This document shows positions 5,736 through 6,319 of a stretch of DNA of 6,319 nt, one piece after another; position 1 is the stretch's first letter, and the number at the start of each line of letters is the position of its first letter. The stretch spans positions 1 through 6,319 of the forward strand of contig CAZGRL010000182.1 of assembly GCA_964528155.1 (NCBI GenBank), in the 5' to 3' direction. A model generated the notes under the pieces. It made no database searches. It was not told the DNA's origin and was given only the letters and a program-made list of their open reading frames with translations. The stretch is from G001797105 sp964528155. Its GTDB lineage: Bacteria > Chloroflexota > Anaerolineae > Anaerolineales > E44-bin32. The translations under genes were made by a program, and so were the position numbers.

Positions 5736-6319
5736 ATGCCATCCCGAGGCGAGGCAGGACCCCATCCTCGGACACCTTCTCACACAAGCTGGGCGGGCCG
5801 GTGCTATTTCCGGTTCGCCGAACGCTTGTATACCTCCTGGGCATGGGCGTTCGATCCCATCACAACTTTCGCCAGCTTCGGCGCCTTCCCCCGCTGGCGA
5901 CGGGCGGCACTCCGCGATCTGGCAGGAGAAGACATCCTCGAGGTGGGGCACGGGTCCGGCGCCCTGCTCGTAGAGATGGCCAGGTCCGGCCTGACGCCGG
6001 TCGGCCTGGAGGTCTCGGCGCCGATGCACCGCCTCGCCGACCGAAGGTTTGCCCGCGAGGGCATCACCGTCCCCCGGGTCATGGGCGACGCCCGAGCACT
6101 CCCCTTCAAAGCCGGAAGCTTCGACACCGTCGTCGCCACATTTCCAACCGACTTCGCGCGCTGTCCGGAAGCATTAGCGGGATTCTCCCGCGTGCTTCGT
6201 CCGGGCAGGGATTCCACGCTTGTCTTTGTCGGACCTTGCCTCGATTCATCCTGGCCACCGCTCAGGGCATTGCTCTCTGTGGTGATAGGCATATCCCCTG
6301 AGGTCCTCCTCCGCCAGCA
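5736..6319 (+). CDS. Class I SAM-dependent methyltransferase (Methyltransf_11 type), 3' end cut by the window
   Basis: The frame is open from ATG 5736 to the window end and gives 194 residues. The Rossmann-like SAM-binding signature ILEVGHGSG (67-75) is followed by the acidic residue ending strand 2 (GLEVS, E92). Next come GDARALPF (117-124), SFDTVVATFPT (128-138) and the post-catalytic VLRPGR (153-158). This is the order expected for UbiE-like small-molecule or lipid methyltransferases. The preceding helix region, FAERLYTSWAWAFDPITTF (27-45), matches the lid that often precedes the fold. AAGGG at 5722-5726 lies 9 nt before the ATG. Residues 1-23 are Pro/Ser/His-rich and unlike the rest, so the real start or an upstream frame shift is uncertain. 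In-frame TAA at 5628-5630 bounds the frame. The substrate is unknown. The proximity to the membrane methyltransferase is noted, but 266 bp and two inverted repeats separate them. Confidence 0.85.
   Translation, partial: MPSRGEAGPHPRTPSHTSWAGRCYFRFAERLYTSWAWAFDPITTFASFGAFPRWRRAALRDLAGEDILEVGHGSGALLVEMARSGLTPVGLEVSAPMHRLADRRFAREGITVPRVMGDARALPFKAGSFDTVVATFPTDFARCPEALAGFSRVLRPGRDSTLVFVGPCLDSSWPPLRALLSVVIGISPEVLLRQ

Overview
This window comes from a moderately GC-rich bacterial chromosome. Several cues lean towards Chloroflexota. The terminal methyltransferase carries the ILEVGHGSG and VVATFPT motifs that I associate with Anaerolineae-type proteins, and the unsecreted GH31 enzyme sits beside a LacI-family regulator. 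No rRNA, tRNA, CRISPR array, intact insertion sequence or phage gene was seen, and the taxonomic lean is recollection rather than proof.

Region 1 (1-619, minus strand) looks like decayed or non-conserved material. A small helical protein can be read through 619-325 only by correcting two single-base shifts. It is followed in the same frame by a second short open stretch (324-4). Region 2 (620-1104) is effectively non-coding and leads into the first solid gene.

Region 3 (1105-4508, plus strand) is the functional core: a cytoplasmic GH31 alpha-glycosidase of the alpha-xylosidase/alpha-glucosidase type, followed 290 bp later by a LacI-family repressor. The gap between them holds a strong sigma70-like promoter (TTGAAC, 17-bp spacer, TACAAT). 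Its spacer is almost wholly a palindrome centred on CpG, and the imperfect symmetry extends over 28 bp to include both hexamers. This is the expected layout of an autoregulated LacI-family gene. The pair probably forms a small sugar-responsive unit, but no transporter gene lies next to it.

Region 4 (4509-6319, plus strand) is more GC-rich. It has a gap with two short hairpins, then a five-segment membrane protein of the isoprenylcysteine carboxyl methyltransferase/phospholipid methyltransferase fold. A hairpin-rich gap follows, and then the first 194 codons of a class I SAM-dependent methyltransferase that runs off the window end. The two methyltransferases do not obviously belong to the sugar unit.

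I do not see a convincing undescribed multi-gene system. The most informative signals are the palindromic promoter-operator, the decayed minus-strand gene and the unusually short C-terminus of the GH31 enzyme.
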